From JBFMFH01 sp964481395 (lineage in GTDB: Bacteria > Acidobacteriota > Vicinamibacteria > Vicinamibacterales > JAKQTR01), in contig CAYZYG010000006.1 in NCBI GenBank assembly GCA_964481395.1, forward strand, positions 22,366 through 86,365: 64,000 nucleotides of DNA, written 5' to 3'. Within the stretch, counting starts at the first letter, position 1. The number at the start of each line of letters is the position of its first letter. Made by a program: the position numbers and the translations under genes. Shown piece after piece: positions 24,901-32,703 of the stretch. A model generated the notes under the pieces. The model worked only from the letters and a program-made list of their open reading frames with translations, was not told the DNA's origin and did no database searches.

Positions 24901-27508
24901 CCGGGGCACGCACCTCCGCGTCGGCCAGACGCCGCTGCAGGATGGCCCGGATGACCGGAACCTGGAGATCGGTGCGTTTCTGCGCCTTGAAGAGGAAGAG
25001 CAGGGCCTCCTTCAGCGGCGCTGACGGCGCCAGCGTCGTCCCGTAGTGGGCCACGGCCGTCCGCAGGGCGCTGACGAACGCGGGCGGGAGTTCCGCTCCA
25101 TCGGCATCGAGCGTGCGCAGGTACGTCCGCAGATACTGCTCGGAGCCGAGCGACACCCCGGTGGTGGCGCCGCCCTCGTGCTCCGAGCTGAAGAGCGCGT
25201 GGATGTCGGCGAAGACCTGGAGCACGTCATCTTCGCCGGCCCTCACGCCGGCGTCGTCAGGCCCGATGGCTCTGCAGCGTTCGGCGTACGCGTCGAGCAA
25301 CCCCCTGATCGAATCCGCATCGGCGTCGAAGCCCAGCATCACGGCCCGCATGGCCGACAGGACTTCGGCAGCCTCGGCCGGGGGCGTCGGCCTCTTGAAC
25401 TCGCGAATCCCGGCCCGGACCCCTCGAAGGAGGGCTCGCGCGCGTGACGCGGGGCGGGCCGGACCCGTCTCGCCGAGGAGAACCGGGGGGCCGTCCTTCC
25501 GGCGCGTCCGCTCCGATCCCGGCTCAAGGTGCAGCAGCGGCGACCCCGGTCCGACCTGCGCGTTCGGCAGGACGAACACCTGGCGGACCGAGCCCGCGAA
25601 GGGCGCGACCACCGCGGTCTCCATCTTCATCGCTTCGAGGACGAGCAGGCGTTCGCCGGCAGATACGACGTCTCCGGGCTTCACGCCGACAGCCACGACC
25701 ACCGCCGGAGAAGGCGCGCGCACGACGCCCTCGTCCGCGCGAGCGATGGTGTGCGGAACGCCGTCGATCTCGACGAGCAGCGAGTAGCCCTGGACCGAGG
25801 CAATGACCCGGTGCCGGCGTCCGTCGTACGTGAGCCGCCGCTCGCACGGGCCCGCGCGCTCGACCTCCACGGGAACCTGCGATCCGCCCGCCACGACCCG
25901 GTAGCGACCGGGCGCGACCCGGTGCACCTTCAGCGCGTACCGGTGGCCGCGGTAGCTGAGTTCCACGGCACGTCCGACGTCGGGTCGCACCGAGGGCCGC
26001 ATCCGCGACGCCGACGCGAAGAAGGTCTCGATCTCCACCTCGAGTTCTGCGTCGTAGACCTCCACCGCCGCCTGGAGCAGCGCGAGCCGGGCGTGCCGCT
26101 CCGGGCGGCCGCCATCCGCCGCCCTCCGCCGGTCGAGCCACTGGACATCGACGGTGCCGCGCCTGACTTCGGCGTCGTCGAGGAGGTCCAGCAGGAACGA
26201 CCGGTTCGTCGGTCCCCCAGACACGACGACGGCGCTGTCCCCCAGGGCCCGCTGCAGGCGGCCGAGCGCTTCGTCGCGGCTGTGTCCCCGGGCAGCGAAC
26301 TTGGCGACCATCGAGCCGAACTCGGCCGGCATCACGTCGCCTTCGGCCACGCCCGTGTCGACGCGCAAACCGGGTCCCGTGGGCACGCGAAACAGGGACA
26401 GCACCCCGGGCGACGGCGCGAAGTCGTTCGCCGGGTCCTCGGCGTTGAGGCGGACCTCGACGGCATGCCCCTGGACCGGCACGTCCGCGGGTTCGATCCG
26501 ACCGCCCAACGCGACGTGAAGCTGCAGTTTCACGAGGTCGATGCCCGTCGTCTGCTCGGTGACGACGTGCTCGACCTGCAGCCGCGGGTTCGCTTCCAGG
26601 AAGGCGTAGCGTCCGTCGCGGCCGACGAGGAACTCCACGCTCGCCTGGCTTTCGTACTTCGCAGCCGCCACCAGCCTCACGGCGGAATCGACGAGCGCCA
26701 ACTCGATCTTCGGACCCAGGTTCGGCGCCGGCGCTTCGGACATCAGCTTCTGGAAGCGCCTCTGCAGCGAACAATCGCGCGTGCCGATCGCCCAGACGTT
26801 TCCATGCCGATCCGCCTGTACCTGAACCTCGACATGCCGGACCCCGGGCAGCCAGGCCTCGAGGAACACGGTGTCGTCGAGGAAGATCCGGGCCGCGTCC
26901 CGGCGGGCGCCGGCGATGGCTCGCTCCAGACCGCGCTCGTCGTCGACGCGCCGGATTCCGCGGCCGCCGGCTCCGCCGCTGGCCTTCACGAGCACGGGGT
27001 ACCCCAGCCGTGCGGCGTCCACCCGCGCCGCGTCCAGCGAGCTGACCGGACCGCCGTTCCACTCGACGACCGGAATGCCCGTCTGCACGGCCAGCCGCTT
27101 GGCGTTGATCTTGTCGCCCAGCCGGCGCATGGCTCCGCTCGACGGACCGATGAACGCGAGGCCGGCCTGCTCGCACCACGCGGCGAACTCCGGCCGCTCG
27201 GCCACGAACCCCCAGCCCGCCCACACGGCGTCCGCCCGGCTTTCGGCAATCGCGCGCGCCAGTTCCCCGTAGTTCAGGTAGCTAGGCCTTCGCAGCCCGT
27301 CCCGTTCGTCCACCCAGGTCGACTCCCCAAGGCTCACGCCGTCATCCGCCTCTCTGACGAATCGAGACTGGCGGTCGACCTCGGTGAAGACGGCAACGAC
27401 CTGCAGATCGGTTCCGCGTTCGAGGTTGAACTCGCGGATCGCGTGGATGAATCGCATGGCCGGCTCGCCGCGATTGACGAGCGCGACGCGATGGAACGGT
27501 TCGGTCAT
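21887..27508 (-). CDS. Giant single-chain biotin-dependent acyl-CoA carboxylase (BC-BCCP-central-CT)
   Basis: 1,873 residues holding a whole carboxylase. Biotin carboxylase is at about 1-450, with the ATP-grasp loop KASGGAGGRGIRRV and FLEANPRLQVEHVVTEQ. The biotinyl domain follows, with Lys628 in VLEAMKMETAV. A central region of about 500 residues has no motif I can name. A beta plus alpha carboxyltransferase pair covers about 1,180-1,840, with crotonase-fold pieces such as GINVGAQPYWNAEATML and SGFDGSPESMRRRQLEFG. Bacteria usually make these as separate subunits; the order here matches eukaryotic acetyl-CoA carboxylase. The substrate could be acetyl-, propionyl- or a longer acyl-CoA. The ATG at 27508 is about 3 nt from the predicted transcript start. 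Confidence 0.88.
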   Translation of the reverse strand: MTEPFHRVALVNRGEPAMRFIHAIREFNLERGTDLQVVAVFTEVDRQSRFVREADDGVSLGESTWVDERDGLRRPSYLNYGELARAIAESRADAVWAGWGFVAERPEFAAWCEQAGLAFIGPSSGAMRRLGDKINAKRLAVQTGIPVVEWNGGPVSSLDAARVDAARLGYPVLVKASGGAGGRGIRRVDDERGLERAIAGARRDAARIFLDDTVFLEAWLPGVRHVEVQVQADRHGNVWAIGTRDCSLQRRFQKLMSEAPAPNLGPKIELALVDSAVRLVAAAKYESQASVEFLVGRDGRYAFLEANPRLQVEHVVTEQTTGIDLVKLQLHVALGGRIEPADVPVQGHAVEVRLNAEDPANDFAPSPGVLSLFRVPTGPGLRVDTGVAEGDVMPAEFGSMVAKFAARGHSRDEALGRLQRALGDSAVVVSGGPTNRSFLLDLLDDAEVRRGTVDVQWLDRRRAADGGRPERHARLALLQAAVEVYDAELEVEIETFFASASRMRPSVRPDVGRAVELSYRGHRYALKVHRVAPGRYRVVAGGSQVPVEVERAGPCERRLTYDGRRHRVIASVQGYSLLVEIDGVPHTIARADEGVVRAPSPAVVVAVGVKPGDVVSAGERLLVLEAMKMETAVVAPFAGSVRQVFVLPNAQVGPGSPLLHLEPGSERTRRKDGPPVLLGETGPARPASRARALLRGVRAGIREFKRPTPPAEAAEVLSAMRAVMLGFDADADSIRGLLDAYAERCRAIGPDDAGVRAGEDDVLQVFADIHALFSSEHEGGATTGVSLGSEQYLRTYLRTLDADGAELPPAFVSALRTAVAHYGTTLAPSAPLKEALLFLFKAQKRTDLQVPVIRAILQRRLADAEVRAPGPPAFLALLQRVAAVLQARFSEVSDLARDVHYRYAEQPAFERVRDGVQREMVQLVSRVVNHGDADGSALRTLVECPQPLRTAFAARFETFSCAERRVALEALLRRDYRIRTLDGVTPVQDRDLAIVRARYGHLGDRIEVVSLACPLARVREALARVRTIAAGVEADRDVALELYSWTEAEPDADALSAELRARLAEGGFDRPLRRAVVMIASRETSRERHLGFFTFRPSGPEYREEPLYRRMHPMLAKRLQLWRLDRFFLERLPSVEDVYLFRAVARENAKDERFIALAEVRDATPVRDASRRIVSVPHLERMAMEALTAVRRAQMRRLPGERLHWNRVVLLLWQRLALSRPELDEIAHRLAVGAEGLGLEKLVIRGHMPGQDGEHRDTVLSVSLAGGRAPVSRFSDPSDASIRTLSDYDQKVVRMRQRGLTYPYEIVRLLVQASGGDEHDVNARRFTELDLSPAGELVPVDRPYGRNEANIVVGLIENRTPKHPQGMRRVILLGDPSREVGSLAEPECRRIMAALALAARDRLPLEWFALSAGAKISMESGTENMDWIALVLRRLVEFTQAGGEVNIIVTGINVGAQPYWNAEATMLMHTRGILVMVPEGAMVLTGKTALDYSGSVSAEDNLGIGGYEHIMGPNGQAQYRARDLRDACDILLRHYDHCYVVPGERFPRRATTVDPTHRDIRDYPHGGGTGSFERVGDVFSDEANPGRKRPFDIRRVMAAVCDQDHAPLERWPGWRDAEVAVTWDAHIGGYPVCLLGLESRPIPRLGPVPADGPEQWTSGTLFPMSSKKIARAINAASENRPLVILANLSGFDGSPESMRRRQLEFGAEIGRAVVNFRGPIVFVVVSRYHGGAFVVFSKTLNENMEVVAIEGSYASVIGGAPAAAVVFAREVDARTKSDPRIVAMRERIAAASESGRASLLADLGGLQRSVRSEKLGEVAEEFDTIHTVRRALDVGSLDRIISAADLRPYLVDAIERGMAKERGRDTDRTVDSR

Positions 27509-27517
27509 GTCGCCGCG

Positions 27518-27525
27518 ATTATAAT
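27518..27525. promoter_or_regulatory. Palindromic -10 box shared by two divergent genes
   Basis: The palindrome GATTATAATC (27517-27526) reads TATAAT on both strands. Rightward, TATAAT ends at 27525 and the GTG start is at 27532, exactly where transcription should begin. Leftward, TATAAT ends at 27518 and the ATG is at 27508, giving a leader of about 3 nt. Both genes therefore look leaderless or nearly so. Confidence 0.6.
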
Positions 27526-27531
27526 CTGCCG

Positions 27532-27945
27532 GTGCCGCCAAGCCTTGTACGCGCCGTCCTCTTTCCGCCGACCAGACGGCGGCTGCCACACGGCCGGGCC
27601 GTCAACGTCGCCGCCCGGACCCTGCACATCGCCGTCACGGGCATCCTCTTCGGCGGTCACGTGTTCGGCGTGCCGGAAACGGCCCTCCGAATGTTCCTGT
27701 GGCTGGCCATCGGATCGGGTGCGGTCCTGATCTTCACCGAGATCTATCCCACCGGACACTGGCTGCACCAGAACTGCGCGATCGCGGTGTACACCAAGCT
27801 GCTGCTGCTCTGCGCGATTCCCTTCGTCTGGGACTACCGGGTGCCCATCCTGATCGCCGTCATCGTGATCGCGTCTGTGTTCTCGCACGCGCCGCGCACT
27901 GTTCGCCACTACTCGGTGGTCACCAAACGGGTGATGGTGGACTGA
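27532..27945 (+). CDS. Small membrane protein with four helices, unknown function
   Basis: 137 residues, start GTG. Four hydrophobic segments: TLHIAVTGILFGGHVF, LRMFLWLAIGSGAVLIF, AIAVYTKLLLLCAIPF and ILIAVIVIASVF. Histidines lie in or near the membrane segments (LHIAV, GGHVFG, GHWLHQNC), which could suggest haem or metal binding but is not proof. I recognise no family. It is divergent from the fused carboxylase, sharing its promoter, and has no ribosome site, consistent with leaderless translation. Confidence 0.65.
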   Translation: MPPSLVRAVLFPPTRRRLPHGRAVNVAARTLHIAVTGILFGGHVFGVPETALRMFLWLAIGSGAVLIFTEIYPTGHWLHQNCAIAVYTKLLLLCAIPFVWDYRVPILIAVIVIASVFSHAPRTVRHYSVVTKRVMVD

Positions 27946-27966
27946 GGGCGGGGACTGCCGCCCTTC

Positions 27967-28011
27967 GGGGACCTGGGACCTGGGACCGGATGTGGAGTCC
28001 CCAGTCCCCAT
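27967..28011. repeat. Heptamer tandem array H6 (TGGGACC / TCCCCAG units)
   Basis: Three units GGGGACC, TGGGACC, TGGGACC (27967-27987), then two units TCCCCAG, TCCCCAT (27998-28011). The two blocks are near-complementary. Confidence 0.65.
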
Positions 28012-28066
28012 TCGTCGTCCGCGATCGGGCGCAGGCGGGCCGCCCGCGCCGAGTGGGACATCTCAG

Positions 28067-28173
28067 GCGGGCTCGGCCCTTCGACGTTGCTCAGGGCGAG
28101 CCCGCCCTACCGGACCCGAGGTGGTAGGGCGCGTTCGCCCGTCCCGAGCGACGTCGAGGGGCCGAACGCGCCG
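28067..28173. repeat. Paired palindromic element, family D, between convergent genes
   Basis: Two arms of about 45 bp are imperfect inverted copies of each other. Each arm is also its own hairpin (for example GCGGGCTCG/CGAGCCCGC at 28068-28106), and each has the core TTCGACGTTGCTCAGGG or its relative. It sits between the membrane protein gene and korB, which converge, so it may stop transcription from both sides; there is no T-run. Confidence 0.6.
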
Positions 28174-28178
28174 AGGCG

Positions 28179-29069
28179 TTATCCCAGCTTGAAGACTTTC
28201 ACCACTTCCGAGCGGGGCGTCGTGCCCGCCTTGAGTTCGGCGTGCCGGGCCTGAGCGAGGCCCTCGAATGTCGGACCGGGCTCGGGATTTCGATAGAACA
28301 CACCCGTGTACAGCTTTGAGCCGTACTCCTGCGCCAGCGCCATCGCCGCCAGCCGATCGGCCGGGTTGTGGCCGAGGTCGGTGAGCTTCTGCATGGTCGC
28401 CTTCTGGGCCTTCAGCATCTGATCCTCGGTGCCATAGGTCACACACGGCGACTGGACGTTGATGAACGCGAAGCCCGGATACCGGATGCCCTCCTCGATG
28501 ACCTCGGCCAGGCCCGACATGTCGGCGGGCGTGCCCTGGGCCACGAACTGCCCGCCGTAGCCGAGCACGTACAGCAGCGGGTTCACCGGAGCCTCCATCG
28601 AACCGAGAGCCGACGATGCCGTCTTGCGACCGCGTGTCGACGTGGGCGACAACTGGCCCTTCGTCAGGCCGTAGATCTGGTTGTCCATGACGATGTACGT
28701 CATGTCGATGTTGCGGCGGACGACGTGCGCGACGTGGCCGCCGCCGATCGAGAACCCGTCCCCGTCGCCGCCCGCACACAGGACGAGCAGGTTCGGGTTG
28801 GCGAGCTTGATTCCCTGGGCGATGGGCAGCGCGCGACCATGCACGCTGTTGAAGCCGTAGGCGGTCGTGTACCCCGGGATACGGCTGGAGCAGCCGATCC
28901 CCGAGATGAAGGCGATCTCGTGCGGCGGGCGGCCGACTGCGGCCAGGGCCCGGTAGATGGCCTGCACCACCCCGAAGTCGCCGCAGCCCGGGCACCAGAT
29001 GGGCTTGAGATCGCTCTTGTAGTCCTTCGCGGTGTATTCCTCAATCGGTCTCGTTGCGAGGGTGTTCAT
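28179..29069 (-). CDS. korB: 2-oxoacid:ferredoxin oxidoreductase, beta subunit
   Basis: 296 residues. The N-terminal IWCPGCGDFGVVQ holds cysteines typical of the beta subunit's iron-sulfur site, and GGDGDGFSIGGGHVAHVVRR is the thiamine pyrophosphate motif (GDG...), followed by MDNQIYGLTKGQLSPTS. With the alpha subunit it oxidises a 2-oxoacid, probably 2-oxoglutarate, to the acyl-CoA and CO2 and reduces ferredoxin. The gene follows korA by 39 bp. KorAB enzymes replace the NAD-linked 2-oxoglutarate dehydrogenase in many anaerobes and microaerophiles, and can also run in the carboxylating direction. Confidence 0.92.
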   Translation of the reverse strand: MNTLATRPIEEYTAKDYKSDLKPIWCPGCGDFGVVQAIYRALAAVGRPPHEIAFISGIGCSSRIPGYTTAYGFNSVHGRALPIAQGIKLANPNLLVLCAGGDGDGFSIGGGHVAHVVRRNIDMTYIVMDNQIYGLTKGQLSPTSTRGRKTASSALGSMEAPVNPLLYVLGYGGQFVAQGTPADMSGLAEVIEEGIRYPGFAFINVQSPCVTYGTEDQMLKAQKATMQKLTDLGHNPADRLAAMALAQEYGSKLYTGVFYRNPEPGPTFEGLAQARHAELKAGTTPRSEVVKVFKLG

Positions 29070-29108
29070 GTCCCGTCGTCCTCACTGTCCTTCGGCGATC
29101 GTCCTGCC

Positions 29109-30893
29109 CTATCCGAGCGACGGCTCGGGTGTCTTCTCGCGCTGCATGGCCCACGTGATCTGTCTCAGCCGCTCGACGACCTCGAGCGGCGTGATGGGGT
29201 TCGACCCGCTCTTCGCCAGCGTCTCGATACCCCGCGGCACGTCGACGAACATGCGCAGGAGCCTGTACAGCTGCCCCTGGTGGTTCTGCTCCACGATGAC
29301 GCCGCGTTTCACGGACGCGAAGAAGTCCTGATAGACCTCCTCGTTGATCGGATACAGCAGCCGCGGCACCAGCAGTTTGACGCGCAGGCCCTGCTTGACG
29401 GCCAGGCGTGCCGCTTCGATGGCCACGCCCGCGATGCTGCCCCACGAGATGAGGGCAATCGGCGCGTCGTGGTGGCCTTCGGTCAGGAACAGATCGCGCC
29501 GCCGCTTGAGCGGGGCGAACTTGCGCAGCCGCTTCTCGTTCATCTTGGCGTGCATCTCGCCGTTGGCGGTTGGCGCGCCCGCCTCGTTGTGCTCGATCCC
29601 CGACGCCAGGTAGTTGCCGCCCTTCATCCCGGGATGGCTGATGGGGCTGATCCCCGACTCGGTGAGACGGAACCGCACGTACTTCTCGAGTTCCTTCTCC
29701 GTCGGCGTCCGGCGGGTCACCAGTTGCAGATTCGAGGCGTCGATGGGCTCGGCCGTTTCCTTGCGTTGCCCGAGGTCGCCATCGGTGAGCAGGATGACCG
29801 GCGTCTGGTAGTACTCCGCGATGTTGAAGGCCTCGACCGTCATCGGGAAGACGTCCTCGACGCTGATCGGCGCCAGCACGGGCCGGATGACGTCGCCGTG
29901 GGCCGAGAAGACCGCCTGGAAGAGGTCCGACTGCTCCGCCTTCGTCGGGATGCCGGTGGAGGGACCGCCGCGCTGCACGTTGACGCAGACGAGCGGCAGT
30001 TCCGCGATCGTCGCCAGGCCGAGGATCTCGCTCTTGAGCGACATGCCCGGGCCCGATGTCGCCGTCATCGCCTTCTTGCCCGCGAACGACGCGCCGACGA
30101 CCGCGCCGATGCCCGCGATCTCGTCCTCGCACTGCAGCATCGTCCCGCCGAACCGCCAGATTTCCCGTCCGAGGAAGTGCATGATCTCGGAGGATGGCGT
30201 GATGGGATAGCCGCCGAAGAAGTCGCAGCCCGCGGCGATGGCGGCCGCTCCGCACAGGTCGTTGCCGTCGACGACGTACTTGGCGATGGCCTGTTCAGGC
30301 CGCACGATGCGGCGGTCGGTCGCGAGCGGATGAGCCTCGGCGTAGGCCAGCCCCGCGTGGAACGCCTTGATCGCGTTGTCCACGACCGCGTCGCCCTTCT
30401 TCGCCAGCTTCTTCCGGATGCCCGCGATCATCTGGTCGCGCGCGATACCCACCCAGCCGGCCATGAGCCCCAGCACCACCGTGTTCTTCGCCCGATCCGT
30501 CCCGCCTTCCTCACGCGCCATCTGCTCGATCGGCACCGCGAGGATTTCCGCCGGCGTCACGCCTACGAGCGGAATGGCGTTCGGCGCCACCTTCGTATTG
30601 GAGTCGTAGACCACGGTCGTGTGGCCGCCGACCGGAAGTTCGCCGCCGAACTTGAGAAAGTCGTCCCAGTTCAGCGCGACCGCGATGTCGAGCGTGCCCC
30701 CCGAGTTGAGCACCTTGCTCGTGGAGACCCGCAGCCGGAAGCTGGACTCGCCGCCGCGGATCTGCGGGCCGAAGCTCTTGCTCATGACGCCGTGATAGCC
30801 GTCGAGCGCTGCCGCCGTCAGCAGCGACTCGCCAGCCGACACGATGCCGTCGCCGCCTGAGCCGGCCATGCCGATTACCAGATCACTGTTCAT
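29109..30893 (-). CDS. korA: 2-oxoacid:ferredoxin oxidoreductase, fused gamma-alpha subunit
   Basis: 594 residues. The N-terminal 180 residues are the gamma domain (MAGSGGDGIVSAGESLL, SFGPQIRGGESSFRLR). The alpha domain begins near 200 (GNDLCGAAAIAAGCDFFGGYPITPSSEIM), and the CoA-binding domain closes the protein. Fusion of gamma and alpha is typical of two-subunit KorAB/OorAB enzymes. It precedes korB on the same strand. A candidate extended -10 (TGGTATGCT near 31015-31024, minus strand) would give a leader of about 115 nt. The 228-bp gap to the sugar kinase gene holds nothing else I recognise. Confidence 0.92.
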   Translation of the reverse strand: MNSDLVIGMAGSGGDGIVSAGESLLTAAALDGYHGVMSKSFGPQIRGGESSFRLRVSTSKVLNSGGTLDIAVALNWDDFLKFGGELPVGGHTTVVYDSNTKVAPNAIPLVGVTPAEILAVPIEQMAREEGGTDRAKNTVVLGLMAGWVGIARDQMIAGIRKKLAKKGDAVVDNAIKAFHAGLAYAEAHPLATDRRIVRPEQAIAKYVVDGNDLCGAAAIAAGCDFFGGYPITPSSEIMHFLGREIWRFGGTMLQCEDEIAGIGAVVGASFAGKKAMTATSGPGMSLKSEILGLATIAELPLVCVNVQRGGPSTGIPTKAEQSDLFQAVFSAHGDVIRPVLAPISVEDVFPMTVEAFNIAEYYQTPVILLTDGDLGQRKETAEPIDASNLQLVTRRTPTEKELEKYVRFRLTESGISPISHPGMKGGNYLASGIEHNEAGAPTANGEMHAKMNEKRLRKFAPLKRRRDLFLTEGHHDAPIALISWGSIAGVAIEAARLAVKQGLRVKLLVPRLLYPINEEVYQDFFASVKRGVIVEQNHQGQLYRLLRMFVDVPRGIETLAKSGSNPITPLEVVERLRQITWAMQREKTPEPSLG

Positions 30894-31121
30894 AGGAATC
30901 CCGAATCGTGAAGGGTCTCAATGCGCCGGTCCGCCGACCGTCAGAAGGGGGCGTGGTGCAGCCGCGCGTCCGGCACCCGCGGAAACCGATGAGGTCATCC
31001 AACGGGCAGGTCGGCCTAGCATACCAGCATTGGGTGCGGTTCGCATCCGTCGGAATCCCGGCCGTCCAGGCCGCCCGTTCGGGCTGACCCGCGCGCGGAC
31101 CGGTGGACGTCCCTCCTGCGC

Positions 31122-32030
31122 TCAGGATCCGTCCGGCTCCCACAGCCAGGCCGCTCCGCGCACTCCGCTGGCGTCGCCGTGCACGGGCGGTCGCAGGCGC
31201 GTCGCGACGTGGTCCGAGAACACCCAGCGGCCCCAGACGCGTGGTACCTCTTCGTACAACGACCGGACGTTCGACAGCCCGCCGCCCAGCACGACGACGT
31301 CCGGGTCGAGCACGTTGATGACGGAAGCGAGCGCCCGGGCCATCCGATCGGTGTAGCGCGACACGGTCTGCCGGCACGCCGGATCTCCCGCCTCAGCCCC
31401 GGCCACGATCGCCTCGGCGGCGAGGATCTCGCCACCGTGCGCCTGGTGATCGCGGGACAGCCCGGGGCCGGACAGGAACGTCTCGATGCACCCTCGCCGT
31501 CCACAGTAGCAGGGCGGGCCAGGCCACTCGCGATCGTCCGCCCAGGGCAGCGGGTTGTGCCCCCACTCCCCCGCCACGGCATTCGGCCCCGTCAGAACCC
31601 GCCCACCAACGACGACGCCCCCGCCAGTGCCCGTACCCACAATCACGCCGAACACGACATCCGCTCGGGCTCCCGCCCCATCCACCGCCTCCGACAGCGC
31701 AAAGCAGTTCGCGTCGTTCGCCAGGCGCACGGGCCGCCGCAGGCACGACTCCAGGTCCTCGCGGAACGGCCGGCCGATAAGCCAGACGGAGTTCGCGTTC
31801 TTGACGAGGCCGGTCTCCGGCGAGATGGTGCCCGGCATGCCGACGCCGACGCGGGCGCCATGTCCAGCGCGGTGCTCGAGCCGGTCTACCGTCTCGGCAA
31901 TCGCGGCCAGCGTGCCCGGGTAGTCGTCCCGGGGCGTCGCCACACGCTCGCGCGCCAGCGCCTCTCCAGCGGAGCCCAACGCCACGCCCTCGATCTTCGT
32001 GCCGCCCAGGTCGATGCCGATGCGGATCAT
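31122..32030 (-). CDS. ROK family sugar kinase (glucokinase-like)
   Basis: 302 residues. The ATP-binding motif IGIDLGGTKIEGVAL is at the N-terminus. GTGTGGGVVVGGRVLTG and the zinc motif CYCGRRGCIETFLSGPGL (C-x-C-x4-C) are the ROK signature, and GEWGHNPL carries the catalytic region. No N-terminal helix-turn-helix, so it is a kinase and not a ROK repressor. Glucose or fructose is the likely substrate. No ribosome site is visible, and a heptamer array (H3) begins 11 bp upstream of the start, in the leader. It is divergent from the small zinc-ribbon gene. Confidence 0.88.
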   Translation of the reverse strand: MIRIGIDLGGTKIEGVALGSAGEALARERVATPRDDYPGTLAAIAETVDRLEHRAGHGARVGVGMPGTISPETGLVKNANSVWLIGRPFREDLESCLRRPVRLANDANCFALSEAVDGAGARADVVFGVIVGTGTGGGVVVGGRVLTGPNAVAGEWGHNPLPWADDREWPGPPCYCGRRGCIETFLSGPGLSRDHQAHGGEILAAEAIVAGAEAGDPACRQTVSRYTDRMARALASVINVLDPDVVVLGGGLSNVRSLYEEVPRVWGRWVFSDHVATRLRPPVHGDASGVRGAAWLWEPDGS

Positions 32031-32040
32031 GGGAAGGGAC

Positions 32041-32075
32041 TGGTCAGTTGTCAGTTTTCAGTTGTCAGTTATCAG
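32041..32075. repeat. Heptamer tandem array H3 (TTGTCAG-type, 5 units)
   Basis: Five 7-bp units TGGTCAG, TTGTCAG, TTTTCAG, TTGTCAG, TTATCAG, located in the upstream region of the ROK kinase gene. Confidence 0.75.
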
Positions 32076-32116
32076 ACTGTATCGTGCGCAGCCTTTGGGC
32101 GCAGAGTCCTCTCCTT

Positions 32117-32230
32117 CCTGCCGCCTGTCGCCGGTCGCCGGTGGTCCCCCTGTCGCCTGACGCCTGTCGCCTGTCGCCTGCTCTTTTCCCTGTCGCCTGC
32201 CCCCTGTCGCCTGCCGCCTGCCGCCTGTGG
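32117..32230. repeat. Heptamer tandem array H4 (CCTGTCG-type, about 14 units)
   Basis: Repeated CCTGTCG with variants CCTGCCG, CCGGTCG and CCTGACG, interrupted twice by short insertions (GTCCC, CTCTTTT). The array ends 3 bp before the -10 box of the zinc-ribbon gene. Confidence 0.8.
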
Positions 32231-32233
32231 CGG

Positions 32234-32239
32234 TATGAT
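32234..32239 (+). promoter_or_regulatory. -10 box TATGAT giving a leaderless transcript
   Basis: TATGAT ends 7 nt before the ATG at 32246, so transcription should begin on the start codon. The heptamer array H4 occupies the place of the -35 region. Confidence 0.5.
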
Positions 32240-32245
32240 ACCCGC

Positions 32246-32581
32246 ATGGGCCTCAACGAGCGCGACTTCTACCGCGAGACGCCCGAGCAACGGCCAGCGA
32301 GCCTCTCCTGCCCGCACTGCCGGCGCCGCGCCGACTATCGAATCCGCTGGGTCCGGCGCATCAAGAAGGACCGTCTGCCCCCCGGGGCCGACGAACGGGA
32401 CCGGGCGATGTTCCCGAAGCTGCGCAGCTACATGGTGCGCATCGACGACACCGTCGTGTGCAGCGTGTGCCGACGCCGCTTCGAGATCCCGTCGCACCAG
32501 TCGCTCGTCTTTCTTCAGGACGGGGAGCCCACGGCCGGTGGCCCAATCGATCCCGATGACGACAATTTCGGGAACCGGTAA
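32246..32581 (+). CDS. Small double zinc-ribbon protein
   Basis: 111 residues. Two Cys pairs, CPHC (about 24-27) and CSVC (about 72-75), should bind one zinc in a rubredoxin-like ribbon; between them is a basic segment (RIRWVRRIKKDR). The C-terminus is acidic. No family name recognised; nucleic-acid or protein binding would fit. I chose the ATG at 32246 because the longer frame upstream is translated heptamer repeat. Translation appears leaderless. Confidence 0.65.
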   Translation: MGLNERDFYRETPEQRPASLSCPHCRRRADYRIRWVRRIKKDRLPPGADERDRAMFPKLRSYMVRIDDTVVCSVCRRRFEIPSHQSLVFLQDGEPTAGGPIDPDDDNFGNR

Positions 32582-32609
32582 GAACGGGGACCGGGGGCCG
32601 GGGTTCGGG
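32582..32609. repeat. Heptamer tandem array H7 (GxxCGGG, 4 units)
   Basis: Units GAACGGG, GACCGGG, GGCCGGG, GTTCGGG directly after the zinc-ribbon stop codon. A further weak array (CCACTCC, CGACTCC-like) is at about 32670-32700, between convergent genes. Confidence 0.65.
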
Positions 32610-32703
32610 GATCAGTCCCGCCACGGCCGCGGGATTCGAGCGCTGGGCGGTCGCATGCGAGTCGACCGGCCCACTCCCGACTCCCGATCGCGACTTCCGA
32701 CGT

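Noticed and set aside
28368..30860. Long rightward frame opposite korA/korB
   Set aside because: Antisense shadow of KorAB, which have clear family motifs.
32117..32230. Repeat array as a CRISPR
   Set aside because: Units are 7 bp, contiguous and degenerate, with no spacers and no cas genes.
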